Source of the DNA: SOKG01 sp964449845
GTDB lineage: Bacteria > Chloroflexota > Dehalococcoidia > SZUA-161
Reading direction: 5' to 3'
Assembly: GCA_964449845.1 (NCBI GenBank)
Contig: CAYVES010000031.1
Coordinates: forward strand, 1 to 19,410
Length of the DNA: 19,410 nucleotides
Shown: positions 7,169 through 14,995 of the stretch, in pieces
Position numbering within the stretch: position 1 is the stretch's first letter
How the letters are laid out: every line of letters starts with the position of its first letter
Notes under the pieces: model-generated
Told to the model about the DNA's origin: nothing
The model's input: the letters and a program-made list of their open reading frames with translations, nothing else
The model's database searches: none
Position numbers and translations under genes: made by a program

Positions 7169-7233
7169 GGTTAAGAACCGATTAAGGATGTATAAGGAGG
7201 GATTACGAAGAGGTTACAAGTAGATTACAATCT
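7169..7233 (-). promoter_or_regulatory. Array of 11-bp-phased direct repeats upstream of the kinase operon
   Basis: On the plus strand successive units read GGTTAAGAACC (7169), GATTAAGGATG (7180), a degenerate 10-base TATAAGGAGG (7191), GATTACGAAGA (7201), GGTTACAAGTA (7212) and GATTACAATCT (7223). The core G-R-T-T-A recurs in one helical turn steps. Such 11-base direct repeats are the usual binding sites of OmpR/PhoB-family regulators. On the minus strand TTGTAA (7219-7214) and TATACA (7194-7189), 19 bases apart, could be the -35 and -10 of the kinase operon within the array. The rest of the 387-base gap 7042-7428 holds only a hairpin (7307-7341). Confidence 0.6.
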
Positions 7234-7306
7234 AGGTCAGAACGACCAGTGCACGTACGCCTACCCTGACCTTCATTTCCTTGCAATAACCTTGTGCCTG
7301 TCTGCC

Positions 7307-7341
7307 ACAGTGCTCCTCACCCCTTGAGAGGTGAGGACTGT
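7307..7341. other. Stem-loop downstream of the enoate-reductase-like gene
   Basis: CCTCACC (7315-7321) pairs with GGTGAGG (7330-7336), and ACAGT (7307-7311) with ACTGT (7337-7341), leaving a three-base bulge. It lies about 90 bases beyond the stop of the minus-strand flavoenzyme gene. Neither strand has a T-run after it, so it is more likely a 3'-end stabilising or rho-dependent structure than an intrinsic terminator. Confidence 0.45.
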
Positions 7342-7428
7342 AAGTGGATAAGTGATGTATGAGGCGCGGCAACAGGAACCTTCACACCCATTCCGCACTC
7401 CCAGACCGAGAGTGTGAAGTCGCTTGGA

Positions 7429-9381
7429 CTAAATCTGGCGGGCGACGCGCGAGCCGCCGTGTATCGCCCCCATTATCTTGCCCAGTCTTGTGCAGTCCCC
7501 AACGGCGTATAGCTCCGGCACTGCACCTTTCAGCTTTTCCTCAAGCTCATTGTTGGACGTGAAGCCCACGGCAAGGACTACGGTATCAGCCTCTATGACT
7601 TTCTTGTTCCCAGTCATATCAATGACGGCCACGCCCCTGTGTGTGACCTCTGTGGCCGTCGTGGCAATCGCCATCTCGACTCCAAGCTCAGCGAGCTTGT
7701 TCAACAGATAGAAGCGACTGAACAGGTTGACATTACTTGCTATGGCATACGTCATCTCAACCAAGGTTACCTTCTTCCCCTGCTCAGCCAGGAACCAGGC
7801 AAGCTCGCTTCCGACCTGCCCACCGCCAATAATGGCCACCTTCTCACCGACCTCCATTTTCCCCAGCAGTATCTCGGTGGCGGTGGCAACGTTTCCTCCC
7901 ACGACCCCGGAAATATCCGGAATGAGATGAGTGGCGCCTGTTGCCAGGATCACCACGTCCGGCTTCAGGTCCCTGACCAACCCGGGAGTGACCTCCCTGC
8001 CAAGCTCGGTATTCACCCTTAGCTTTTCGATCTGATTCTTGAGATACCTCACCAGCTCCTTGATTGGTTGCTTGAACCGGGGTGCCGAAGCTGCTATCAG
8101 TTGCCCTCCCAGCTCATTCTCCCTCTCAAACAGGGTCACATCATGGCCCCTCAGCGCGGCCACTCTCGCCGCCTCCATGCCCGCGGGACCGCCGCCCACG
8201 ACGACCACTCGCTTAACCTTCTCCGCCAGCTTAACCTCGTATTCCCTCTCCCTTCCCAAAGCTGCATTGATCTGGCAACCTATGTGCCACAAATGCGAAA
8301 GGCCGCCAACACAACCCTCACCGCAATACAGGCAAGGGCGGATATCGTCGAACCTTCCCTCCGCTGCCTTCTTCGGCAGCTCCGGGTCGGCAAGCAGGGG
8401 CCTGCCCACAGCGACCAGGTCCGCCCTCCCCTCCTTGACGACCTCTTCGGCAAGAGCAGGGTCGCCGAGCCTACCCGAGACAATAACTGGTATGTCAACA
8501 ACCTTTTTGATTGCCTCCGCAAGGTATACCCTACAGCCTGGTGACATGTCGTATATGGGGTAAATCCAGGCGTGCCACGCCGGTGGCGATTCGTAGATAC
8601 CCGACGTTATATCGAGGGCATCCACGCTGGCTGCTTCCAACCGCCGCGCAATCTGCTTGCTATCCTCCAGAGTAAGCCCCCCCTCGATGTATTCATCTGC
8701 ACACATCCTGAACAGAATGGGGAAATCGGGCCCTATCGCTGCCCTTATCCCCTCCACAATCCTGAGCGGGAATTTCATCCTGCCCTCGAAATCTCCGCCG
8801 TACTCATCTGTGCGCTTGTTGGTGTGGGGGGACATAAACTGGGTGATCAAGTATCCGTGGGCGCCGTGGAGCTCCACAGCATCGAACTCAGCCGCGTTTG
8901 CTCTCTGTGCGGCCAAGACGAATTTGTTGACCAATTCCTCGATCTCCTCGATAGTCAAGGCTCTAGGCATGTCACCGCCGGTAGGCAAACAGGGAATTGC
9001 GGAAGGCGCTACAAGCTCTTGCCCTTCAGTGCACACTGCCACCGAGTTCTGCCTGCCCGCATGATGTAGTTGCGCGGCGAGCTTTGTGCCATATTGATGG
9101 ACCGCATCCGTCAGATCGTGCAGGCCATCGACATATTTCCATTCGTCTATCCTCAGGGGACTCGTACCTGCTTTACCCACAGGCCAATCTATGCACATGG
9201 CATCCGTTATTATCAAACCGACCCCACCCCTGGCTCTTTCCACGTAGTAGTCTATCAACCTGTCGCTCACCCCACCGAGCTCCGTTCCAAGGTGGGAGTT
9301 TATGGGAGCCATCACTATCCTGTTCTTGAGTTCAAGCTTCCCTATCCTGGCTGGCTCAAACAGCTTCTCTAACTTAGCCAT
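7429..9381 (-). CDS. FMN/FAD/4Fe-4S enoate reductase-type oxidoreductase (FadH / 2-enoate reductase / BaiCD family)
   Basis: The 650-residue protein has the full three-part layout. An OYE-like TIM barrel (1-345, starting LEKLFEPARIGKLELKNRIV) is followed by a 4Fe-4S site with C350, C353, C357 and C369 (CX2CX3CX11C, the spacing of 2,4-dienoyl-CoA reductase), then FAD-binding (VVVGGGPAG, 393-401) and NAD(P)-binding (VAIIGGGQVG, 515-524) Rossmann folds and a closing ELYAVGDC FAD motif. Y177 in HGAHGYLI and H270 are candidates for the Tyr/His proton-transfer pair of FadH. It should pass hydride from NAD(P)H through FAD, the cluster and FMN to an activated C=C bond, or run as a related demethylase. 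The exact substrate is not readable. ATG 9381 is preferred over a GTG three codons upstream because AAAGGTGAT then serves as its binding site. It ends the metabolic block. Confidence 0.93.
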   Translation of the reverse strand: MAKLEKLFEPARIGKLELKNRIVMAPINSHLGTELGGVSDRLIDYYVERARGGVGLIITDAMCIDWPVGKAGTSPLRIDEWKYVDGLHDLTDAVHQYGTKLAAQLHHAGRQNSVAVCTEGQELVAPSAIPCLPTGGDMPRALTIEEIEELVNKFVLAAQRANAAEFDAVELHGAHGYLITQFMSPHTNKRTDEYGGDFEGRMKFPLRIVEGIRAAIGPDFPILFRMCADEYIEGGLTLEDSKQIARRLEAASVDALDITSGIYESPPAWHAWIYPIYDMSPGCRVYLAEAIKKVVDIPVIVSGRLGDPALAEEVVKEGRADLVAVGRPLLADPELPKKAAEGRFDDIRPCLYCGEGCVGGLSHLWHIGCQINAALGREREYEVKLAEKVKRVVVVGGGPAGMEAARVAALRGHDVTLFERENELGGQLIAASAPRFKQPIKELVRYLKNQIEKLRVNTELGREVTPGLVRDLKPDVVILATGATHLIPDISGVVGGNVATATEILLGKMEVGEKVAIIGGGQVGSELAWFLAEQGKKVTLVEMTYAIASNVNLFSRFYLLNKLAELGVEMAIATTATEVTHRGVAVIDMTGNKKVIEADTVVLAVGFTSNNELEEKLKGAVPELYAVGDCTRLGKIMGAIHGGSRVARQI

Positions 9382-9407
9382 CGCTATCACCTTTATATTT
9401 GTTCAAC

Positions 9408-9535
9408 AGGCTGTCCAAAAAGCGTGGTTTAAAGGAGCGAAGCAATCTCGTGGCCCTTTCCTTCCACCTTGTCACCGGGATTGCTTCGGCACTTCCTGCC
9501 TCGCAATGACAAGGGTGAGGTTTTTTAGACAGCTT
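9408..9535. mobile_element. MITE-like non-coding element with terminal inverted repeats
   Basis: The left end (9408-9425, AGGCTGTCCAAAAAGCGT) and the right end read in reverse (9535-9518, AAGCTGTCTAAAAAACCT) match at 14 of 18 positions. Inside, a perfect 10-bp inverted repeat CGAAGCAATC (9438-9447) / GATTGCTTCG (9479-9488) and a CTCGCAATGAC segment near 9500-9510 resemble a dispersed repeat I recall from many anaerobe genomes. The element has no coding capacity. It fills nearly all of the 165-base gap between two genes of the metabolic block. Confidence 0.6.
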
Positions 9536-9546
9536 CTCAAGCCTTG

Positions 9547-10347
9547 CTAACATTCCCGTATACACTTCTTGAGATAATCTACGCATCTGCGCAATTCTTC
9601 TTCGGGGTTTCCTGGAATTGCGCACTCTAACGCCATGTAGCCTTCATATCCTATTTCCTTCAGAGCAGCGAAGGCGGACCTGAAGTCGATGTTCCCATAG
9701 CCGGGCAATAACCTACCGCTATCCGAAAGGTGGACGTGGCTGATGTATTCTCCCGCCCTCCTTATGCTCTCAGCGATGTCTCTTTCCTCGATACTCATCT
9801 GGAATAGGTCGGCCATTACCTTTATGTTAGGGCTACCCACCTCTTTGCAGATTGCGATTGCCTCATCCAGCGTATGGAAGAACCTGGTCTCATATCTATT
9901 TAGCGGCTCCAGCACCAGGGTCGCCCCCAAATCCTCAGCAAGTTTCACGGCCTCGTGCAGGAGCTCAAGCAGCAATTCCCTTTCGGCATCGCCGACAGGC
10001 GGGACTGGGAAGATGGGTGGGGGCAATTGAGGGGCATACTCCGGCACCAGAATGCTGACAGCGCCGAGGGCCGCTGCCAGCCCCAGACTTCCCTTTATCG
10101 CGTCAGATTTGGCTTGCTTGGCCTCATGGCTGTCCAAAGGTCGGTAAAACGCTTCATTGACCACCATCACCGAAGAGGGTTTGACCTTGCTCCCGGAAGC
10201 GATTTCTCTTATTCCCTGTGCCTGTTGCTCCAGGTCGCCGGCGCCCGTCCAAATCTCTATTCCTTCGAAGCCGTACCTCTCCAGGTTGTCGAACTTGTCT
10301 CTCAGCGTTATTCCCGGGGCTATTGCATCGACGCACGATAGTTTCAT
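9547..10347 (-). CDS. Sugar phosphate isomerase/epimerase family TIM barrel (D-tagatose 3-epimerase-like)
   Basis: The 266-residue protein is a xylose-isomerase-like (AP_endonuc_2) barrel. The divalent-metal ligands are E147 in LVLEPLN, D180 in KVMADLF, H206 in HVHLSDSGR and E241 in MALECAI. Their spacing (33, 26, 35) is the same as in D-tagatose/D-psicose 3-epimerases as I remember them (E152, D185, H211, E246). R212 fits the substrate arginine; the usual second histidine three residues after the aspartate is Q183. E147 and E241 would be the acid/base pair. The actual substrate may be a keto-sugar or hydroxy-keto acid such as hydroxypyruvate or an inosose. AGGAG lies about 11 bases before the ATG. 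It is 56 bases downstream of the 4-HBCD-like gene and likely co-transcribed. Confidence 0.88.
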   Translation of the reverse strand: MKLSCVDAIAPGITLRDKFDNLERYGFEGIEIWTGAGDLEQQAQGIREIASGSKVKPSSVMVVNEAFYRPLDSHEAKQAKSDAIKGSLGLAAALGAVSILVPEYAPQLPPPIFPVPPVGDAERELLLELLHEAVKLAEDLGATLVLEPLNRYETRFFHTLDEAIAICKEVGSPNIKVMADLFQMSIEERDIAESIRRAGEYISHVHLSDSGRLLPGYGNIDFRSAFAALKEIGYEGYMALECAIPGNPEEELRRCVDYLKKCIREC

Positions 10348-10403
10348 CTCACCTTACTCCTGAGTTCTGATGGAACAGGCTGCCTTCGCATCTTCCAGAG
10401 GGC

Positions 10404-11834
10404 TCAGTCCAGGGGGATGCCCGCCAGGTGCTTGGCGATATTCTTCCTTGTCTCGAGATCGTAGTAGCCCAGTGTGGCGATGTTCTCCATCACCGGCGAT
10501 CCGCCGCCGTGCAGACCCGCGATCTGCAGCAGCCCGGCCAATCCCGAGCATATGGCATCGCTGAGCGCGCGGAAGCAGCGATGCTGGTTCTCTGCAGATA
10601 TCCTGGGGTTCCTCATCATGTACTTGTCCAGCAGGGGCCCTAGCTTCTCATGGTAGAAGTCGCCCTCCATGGGCAGCGTCGCTGGCAGCCCTCCGGCGAG
10701 GTCAGCTACGATCTCGTACTCGTGATAGATGTTCAGCCCGGCATGACGGCGCCCCACGTTGCAATAGACCGGATCGGGGACGTAGGTCCCCGCTGGTGAC
10801 CGCTCTGCCGTCACCGCCGCAGCCACCCCGGCAGCATAGACCAGCTCGGCAACGGCGATCATATCGGCGAGCTTGTACCTCACGTGCTGCACTCCCTCTA
10901 TGCCGTTGTACTCTGCCACCAGGGCTGCCATCCCCATCATCACATCCGATGTCGCCGGCTTACACCCTGTGTAGCTGTGGCGGTGGAATAGGGCAAACAG
11001 TAGGGCTAGCCTACCGCCAAACTCCCTCTCCCCACAAAGGAAAACCCTTTCCCAGGGAACGAAGACGTCATCGAAGATGGTAAAAGACTCCACATCACCG
11101 AAGGTCGAAATGGGCGCATGAAGCTTTTTCCTGGGACGGGCCATGGCGGGACGGCACGATAGATAAACACCGTCGGTGTCGGCTGGGATGGCGAAGGAGA
11201 CTGCCCAGTCCCCCTCCTCTTCCGTGAGAAACCTGGTGGGCGTAACGATGATCTCATCGCAATAGGGCGCTACGGTGTTGTGGGCCTTGGCCCCGCGCAC
11301 GATGATCCCGTCTTCCCTCTTCTCAATCACGCGCAGATAGAGGTCTGGGTCGACCTGCTCGTGGGGTCGCTTTCTGCGGTCCCCCTTGACATCGGTCTGG
11401 GCGCAATTGGCGCAGATGTCATTCTCTTGGAAATAGGCCAGGTATCTCAGGAACCGTTGATGGTATTCCGTGCCCATGGCTTTATCCGTGTCGTAGGTAA
11501 TCACCGAGAGGGCGTTCATGGCGTCGATGCCCATGCAGCGCTGGATACAGCCCCCCGTCTTCTGGCAGTATAGCCTGGTCATCTTCTGCTTATCGAGCAG
11601 GTCTTCAACGCTCTGCTGGATGTGGCAGAAGCGGTTTATCCGCTGCCCGCTCAGGTGAGAGGTGGCCGTCATTACCCCCTCATACTGTGGGTCGTGAGGC
11701 AGATCATAGGTCAGAGAGATGACATTGATGGCCGGAGCAATGCGGGGGTCATCCCGGCCAACGAGTTCTCCGTCCATGTAAACGTTGCGCTTCATAGAAA
11801 ACAGTCTCTCGCGGTACTCTTGAGATGTCATCAT
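10404..11834 (-). CDS. 4-hydroxybutyryl-CoA dehydratase-like flavoprotein (HpaB superfamily)
   Basis: The 476-residue protein has the acyl-CoA dehydrogenase-like fold of the 4-hydroxyphenylacetate 3-hydroxylase/4-HBCD superfamily. The four residues that hold the 4Fe-4S cluster in clostridial 4-HBCD (C99, C103, H292, C299) are all present as C96 and C100 in TGGCIQRCMG and H284 and C291 in HRHSYTGC; Y288 matches the active-site tyrosine. Plain HpaB monooxygenases lack this set, so a radical dehydratase/isomerase role is favoured over hydroxylation. The reference enzyme turns 4-hydroxybutyryl-CoA into crotonyl-CoA using FAD and the cluster and is oxygen-sensitive. Divergence elsewhere means the substrate could be another 4-hydroxyacyl compound. 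AAAGGAGG sits 6 bases before the first of two adjacent ATGs. Neighbours are a cyclase-family gene upstream and the epimerase-like gene downstream. Confidence 0.9.
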   Translation of the reverse strand: MMTSQEYRERLFSMKRNVYMDGELVGRDDPRIAPAINVISLTYDLPHDPQYEGVMTATSHLSGQRINRFCHIQQSVEDLLDKQKMTRLYCQKTGGCIQRCMGIDAMNALSVITYDTDKAMGTEYHQRFLRYLAYFQENDICANCAQTDVKGDRRKRPHEQVDPDLYLRVIEKREDGIIVRGAKAHNTVAPYCDEIIVTPTRFLTEEEGDWAVSFAIPADTDGVYLSCRPAMARPRKKLHAPISTFGDVESFTIFDDVFVPWERVFLCGEREFGGRLALLFALFHRHSYTGCKPATSDVMMGMAALVAEYNGIEGVQHVRYKLADMIAVAELVYAAGVAAAVTAERSPAGTYVPDPVYCNVGRRHAGLNIYHEYEIVADLAGGLPATLPMEGDFYHEKLGPLLDKYMMRNPRISAENQHRCFRALSDAICSGLAGLLQIAGLHGGGSPVMENIATLGYYDLETRKNIAKHLAGIPLD

Positions 11835-12063
11835 TGTCGTCCTCCTTTACTGGGATTCGCTGAATCCGTTGAAGCTGTTGGATTCTAGCACTTAACGAGG
11901 CAACTATCAAGCCCGGGGCCTTGTCAGGGGTTGTTGTGCCGTCTGGTGCCGCCCTCTGTCGTGGAGTTCGTTAGCAAAACTTTAGCGAAACCAAGGGGGC
12001 AACAGCGCTAGCCAGACTTATCCATCAAGTTCGCTATTCATGGATGAATGCTTGGGGCTGCGG

Positions 12064-12825
12064 TCAATCCTCCAGTATGGCGACAACGCGGCTCCAGCCG
12101 GCGCTTCCACCGGTGAGTTTTACTGGAAAGCAGGCCACCTTGAAACCGAAGGGGTGTGGAAGCTGGTCCAGATTGGCCAGCTTCTCCATGTGACAGTATT
12201 CCTTATCTATGCCGGCATAGTGTGCGCCCCATAGTACGCCCCTGTCACCTGTGCGGGAAAACTCTTCCTTTATCGCCCAGAAAGGGCGGTCCCACCCCCA
12301 GGCATCAATCCCCATAACTCTGACGCCCTGGTCTATTAGCCAAAGGGTGGAGTCCCTGGTCATGCCGCAGCCAGCATCAAAGTACTCTGGGTTTCCCCAC
12401 AATTTGTCTGCGCCAGTTTGTATCATTACAATGTCCCAGGGTTTAATTTCATAGTTGATTCTTCCCAGGGCTTGCAGAAGGTCATCAACGGTGACGCCGG
12501 AGCCACGAAGCTTATGTCTCATGTCCAGTACCACACCGTCACCGAAGAACCATTCGAGCGGCATCTCATCGATCGTCCTGGCTCCTTTCTTTTCGCAGAC
12601 GGGAGAATAGTGCCACGGTGCGTCAACGTGAGTTCCAGCGTGGGCAATCAACGTCACCGTATCATTGGCCCAGCCTAATCCCGCAGGCAAATCATCCTCA
12701 CTGCAACCAAAGAACATTTTCATTAGCTCGACGCTTTGCCTATGTTCCTCGTGGCGGACGTTCACCGGTATGGGTTCGCTGGGGCTGGCTTCTGTGGGTA
12801 CGCTCAAATCCAGTATTCTGACCAT
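12064..12825 (-). CDS. Cyclase-family metal-dependent hydrolase (kynurenine formamidase-like)
   Basis: The 253-residue protein carries the family signature HAGTHVDAPWHY, giving metal ligands H62, H66, D68 and H72. Further conserved blocks are VMIQTGADKLWG (133-144), the MGIDAWGWD segment (171-179) and the CHMEKLANL stretch near 211-219. Members of this PF04199 family hydrolyse formamides (arylformamidase), cyclic imides, lactone-like rings or isatin, and some act on polyketide intermediates. The long insert at residues 20-55 and the tail are not enough to choose among these. It lies 155 bases after the AOR gene and 229 bases ahead of the dehydratase, in the same direction. No strong Shine-Dalgarno is seen, only AGGTTAGA. 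A ring-opening or amide-cleaving step in the shared pathway is an inference from the neighbourhood. Confidence 0.9.
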   Translation of the reverse strand: MVRILDLSVPTEASPSEPIPVNVRHEEHRQSVELMKMFFGCSEDDLPAGLGWANDTVTLIAHAGTHVDAPWHYSPVCEKKGARTIDEMPLEWFFGDGVVLDMRHKLRGSGVTVDDLLQALGRINYEIKPWDIVMIQTGADKLWGNPEYFDAGCGMTRDSTLWLIDQGVRVMGIDAWGWDRPFWAIKEEFSRTGDRGVLWGAHYAGIDKEYCHMEKLANLDQLPHPFGFKVACFPVKLTGGSAGWSRVVAILED

Positions 12826-12980
12826 CTTCTAACCTGGGAGTAATACTACTTACTATAGGAGCAACCGGTTAACAAGCCCTTGGGGCCCAGATAGCGGCTT
12901 ATGTACGACTTGAACCTGCGGCCTTCTGTGTGCAAAAGCGAGTCAAGCGGCGCTTCCAAGGGTAGCGTCCTGGCTGGGCA

Positions 12981-14897
12981 TCATCTTAGAAGTCCTTCCC
13001 TTTCCAGTCCTTGGGCAACGTCGTTTAGCTTCAGTTCCTCCAGTTTAGCCCTTGTCTGGAGGCCGGTGGGGACATCCCAACCCCGGATACGGTAGAACTC
13101 GTCCTTCATTTTCTCAAACTCTTCGCGGTGAACAACCATTCCTTTCCTGGAGAAGACTTCACCATCCTTGCCCGGGACTATGCAATCGGGGTTGCCGAAG
13201 TCTCCCCTTGTCGGGGTGGTGAAGTTGAATTCATCTATGGAGTCATATTCTCTCCCCTTGTGTCCCTCTCTAGCAAGGATGGCCCTCTGCAGGTTGAGGA
13301 TTCTCTCCCCAATTTGGTATAGCCCTCTCTCGTCTACCTCTCTTCCTGTCACTGCAGCACAAATCTGGCTGTCGAGGGTGGGATCGCCAACATAGTCGGG
13401 AGAGGCTTCTGTAAAGAATATAGGCCAGGCAAGGTCACATAGGATAAGGCTCTCCTTGGCATACTCGCGGTCTTCAATCCTGGTCGCGGCCAGCGCTTTC
13501 CCCTCATACGTGGAGAAGTCAGCCGCTAACTCGCTACCGAGGAATCGCCTGGCCATTGCACGTATAACCTCAGAGGTCACGGGAATCTCCTTCATACCCA
13601 TGACGCGGGCAGCCCAAAACATAACCGGAACGCTGATCTCGTGGAGTTGCTGGATGGGGAATCGCGGCTCTACGGCGTAGAAAATGCCGGTAGTAATATA
13701 TAACCTGGGACCGTAGAGCTCGTTGTCGCCGGTCCTGGTCATGTAGTCCTTGATCAATTTCTGAGCCTCGCTGCCCAGGCTTTCAGCCGCTTTGTGGGTG
13801 CCTCCGGCAAGCGTATCGCCGAACCCCTCCCGGTGGGATATTTTCCGCGCCAATGTCTCGATGAACTCATAGCTCCCAATTTGGGAGAGAGGTATGCCTG
13901 TTTGCTCATCTGTCAAGAGCCCTGCCTTATGACATCTGCTCAGCCACATGATCATGGTCTCCACGGCACGGGTATCGAGCCCATAGTCGTCGCAGGTCTC
14001 AGTGGCCTTAAAAGCAACGTCAGCAACCTCTCCATAATAGCGTTGGGCACGAGTTTGATAGAACAATGCCGCCTGGCACATGAATTTCCTCTGAGCACCA
14101 TCCGGCTTCTCGTATGTCGCCCGAACGCATCCCGTGGCACAGCCGTGGCATAGGCTTGTCTTCAGCCTGTCTGCGGGCGTCAGCATTCCCATTTGTTGCA
14201 TTGACTCGGTGAATCTGGGGCTCATCTCACGTATCCTGCTCCTGAGCTGCAAAACCCTCTCCCGGTCGGCTACGTCAAACTTCTTATCACCTCTAACCGC
14301 AATGGCTTTCAGGTTCTTGGAGCCCATTACTCCTGCCAGTCCACCTGTGCCAACCGAGTTTTCAGCCGCCAGGAAGGTGGCAAAAGTCACCATGTTGTCG
14401 CCTGCCGGACCAACGGTCAGCACGCGGACGGATTCCCCTAGCTCCCGCTTTATCTCTTTCTCGCAGTAGAACGCGCTCTTGCCTTTGAGATGGGCTGCGT
14501 CCCTGATCTCCACCTTGTCGCCGTCAATCCAGAGATACACCGGCTCATCTGCCTTTCCATGGACCACCACGCCGTCATAGCCAGCGAATTTGAGGTGAGC
14601 GCCCCAGGAGCCGCCCAAATTACAGTAGGAAAACTGATTGGTGGCGGCGGATTTCCCGCAAATCTGGAATCGACTGGCAAAGCCAGGCACGCCGCAGACG
14701 GGACCGGTCATGAAGATCAGCCTGTTCTCCGGGTCAAAGGCATTGATCTGCGGAGGCACCTCGTCCCAGTAAACCTTTGCCGCTATTCCCCTCCCTCCGA
14801 GGAAGAGGTCGGCATAATCCGCTGTAGGTGTATGGGTAGTCCTTCCCGAGGAGAGGTCTACCCTCAATACCTTTCCGGCATACCCACGTTGTCTCAT
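12981..14897 (-). CDS. Aldehyde:ferredoxin oxidoreductase family protein (tungsten-type)
   Basis: The 638-residue protein has the three AOR domains. The N-terminal pterin-binding domain opens MRQRGYAGKVLRVDLSSG and holds LFLGGRGIAAK and MTGPVCG. The 4Fe-4S ligands are C250, C253 and C257 in SLCHGCATGC (CX2CX3C) and C487 in LILCDLAWP. This is the ligand pattern of Pyrococcus AOR (C288, C291, C295, C494 as I recall). It should carry a tungsto-bispterin cofactor and oxidise an aldehyde to a carboxylic acid with ferredoxin, or run in reverse. The family also includes BamB-like benzoyl-CoA reductase subunits, so the substrate is open. The frame extends upstream to 14999, but the family N-terminus starts at the ATG 14897, with AAGG very close to it. 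It follows the alcohol dehydrogenase after 98 bases. No small ferredoxin-like subunit is adjacent. Confidence 0.93.
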   Translation of the reverse strand: MRQRGYAGKVLRVDLSSGRTTHTPTADYADLFLGGRGIAAKVYWDEVPPQINAFDPENRLIFMTGPVCGVPGFASRFQICGKSAATNQFSYCNLGGSWGAHLKFAGYDGVVVHGKADEPVYLWIDGDKVEIRDAAHLKGKSAFYCEKEIKRELGESVRVLTVGPAGDNMVTFATFLAAENSVGTGGLAGVMGSKNLKAIAVRGDKKFDVADRERVLQLRSRIREMSPRFTESMQQMGMLTPADRLKTSLCHGCATGCVRATYEKPDGAQRKFMCQAALFYQTRAQRYYGEVADVAFKATETCDDYGLDTRAVETMIMWLSRCHKAGLLTDEQTGIPLSQIGSYEFIETLARKISHREGFGDTLAGGTHKAAESLGSEAQKLIKDYMTRTGDNELYGPRLYITTGIFYAVEPRFPIQQLHEISVPVMFWAARVMGMKEIPVTSEVIRAMARRFLGSELAADFSTYEGKALAATRIEDREYAKESLILCDLAWPIFFTEASPDYVGDPTLDSQICAAVTGREVDERGLYQIGERILNLQRAILAREGHKGREYDSIDEFNFTTPTRGDFGNPDCIVPGKDGEVFSRKGMVVHREEFEKMKDEFYRIRGWDVPTGLQTRAKLEELKLNDVAQGLEREGLLR

Positions 14898-14995
14898 TAC
14901 CTTGGATCCGCCTTCCTGCTCTAGGATTCGAAAATGACCGCGTCGGGCATTTGCCCCCTCATGAGGCTGATGAAATTTCCTGTGTCTATCGGGCT

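Noticed and set aside
7307..7341. Rho-independent terminator for the flavoenzyme gene
   Set aside because: The hairpin is real, but no T-run follows on either strand, so it is listed only as a stem-loop.
12900..12960. tRNA-like fragment on the minus strand (GGTTCAAGTC with AAGGCC before it)
   Set aside because: The T-arm loop looks right, but only three of five T-stem pairs form, the anticodon stem fails, and no acceptor or D-arm is present. At most it is a decayed tRNA 3' end.
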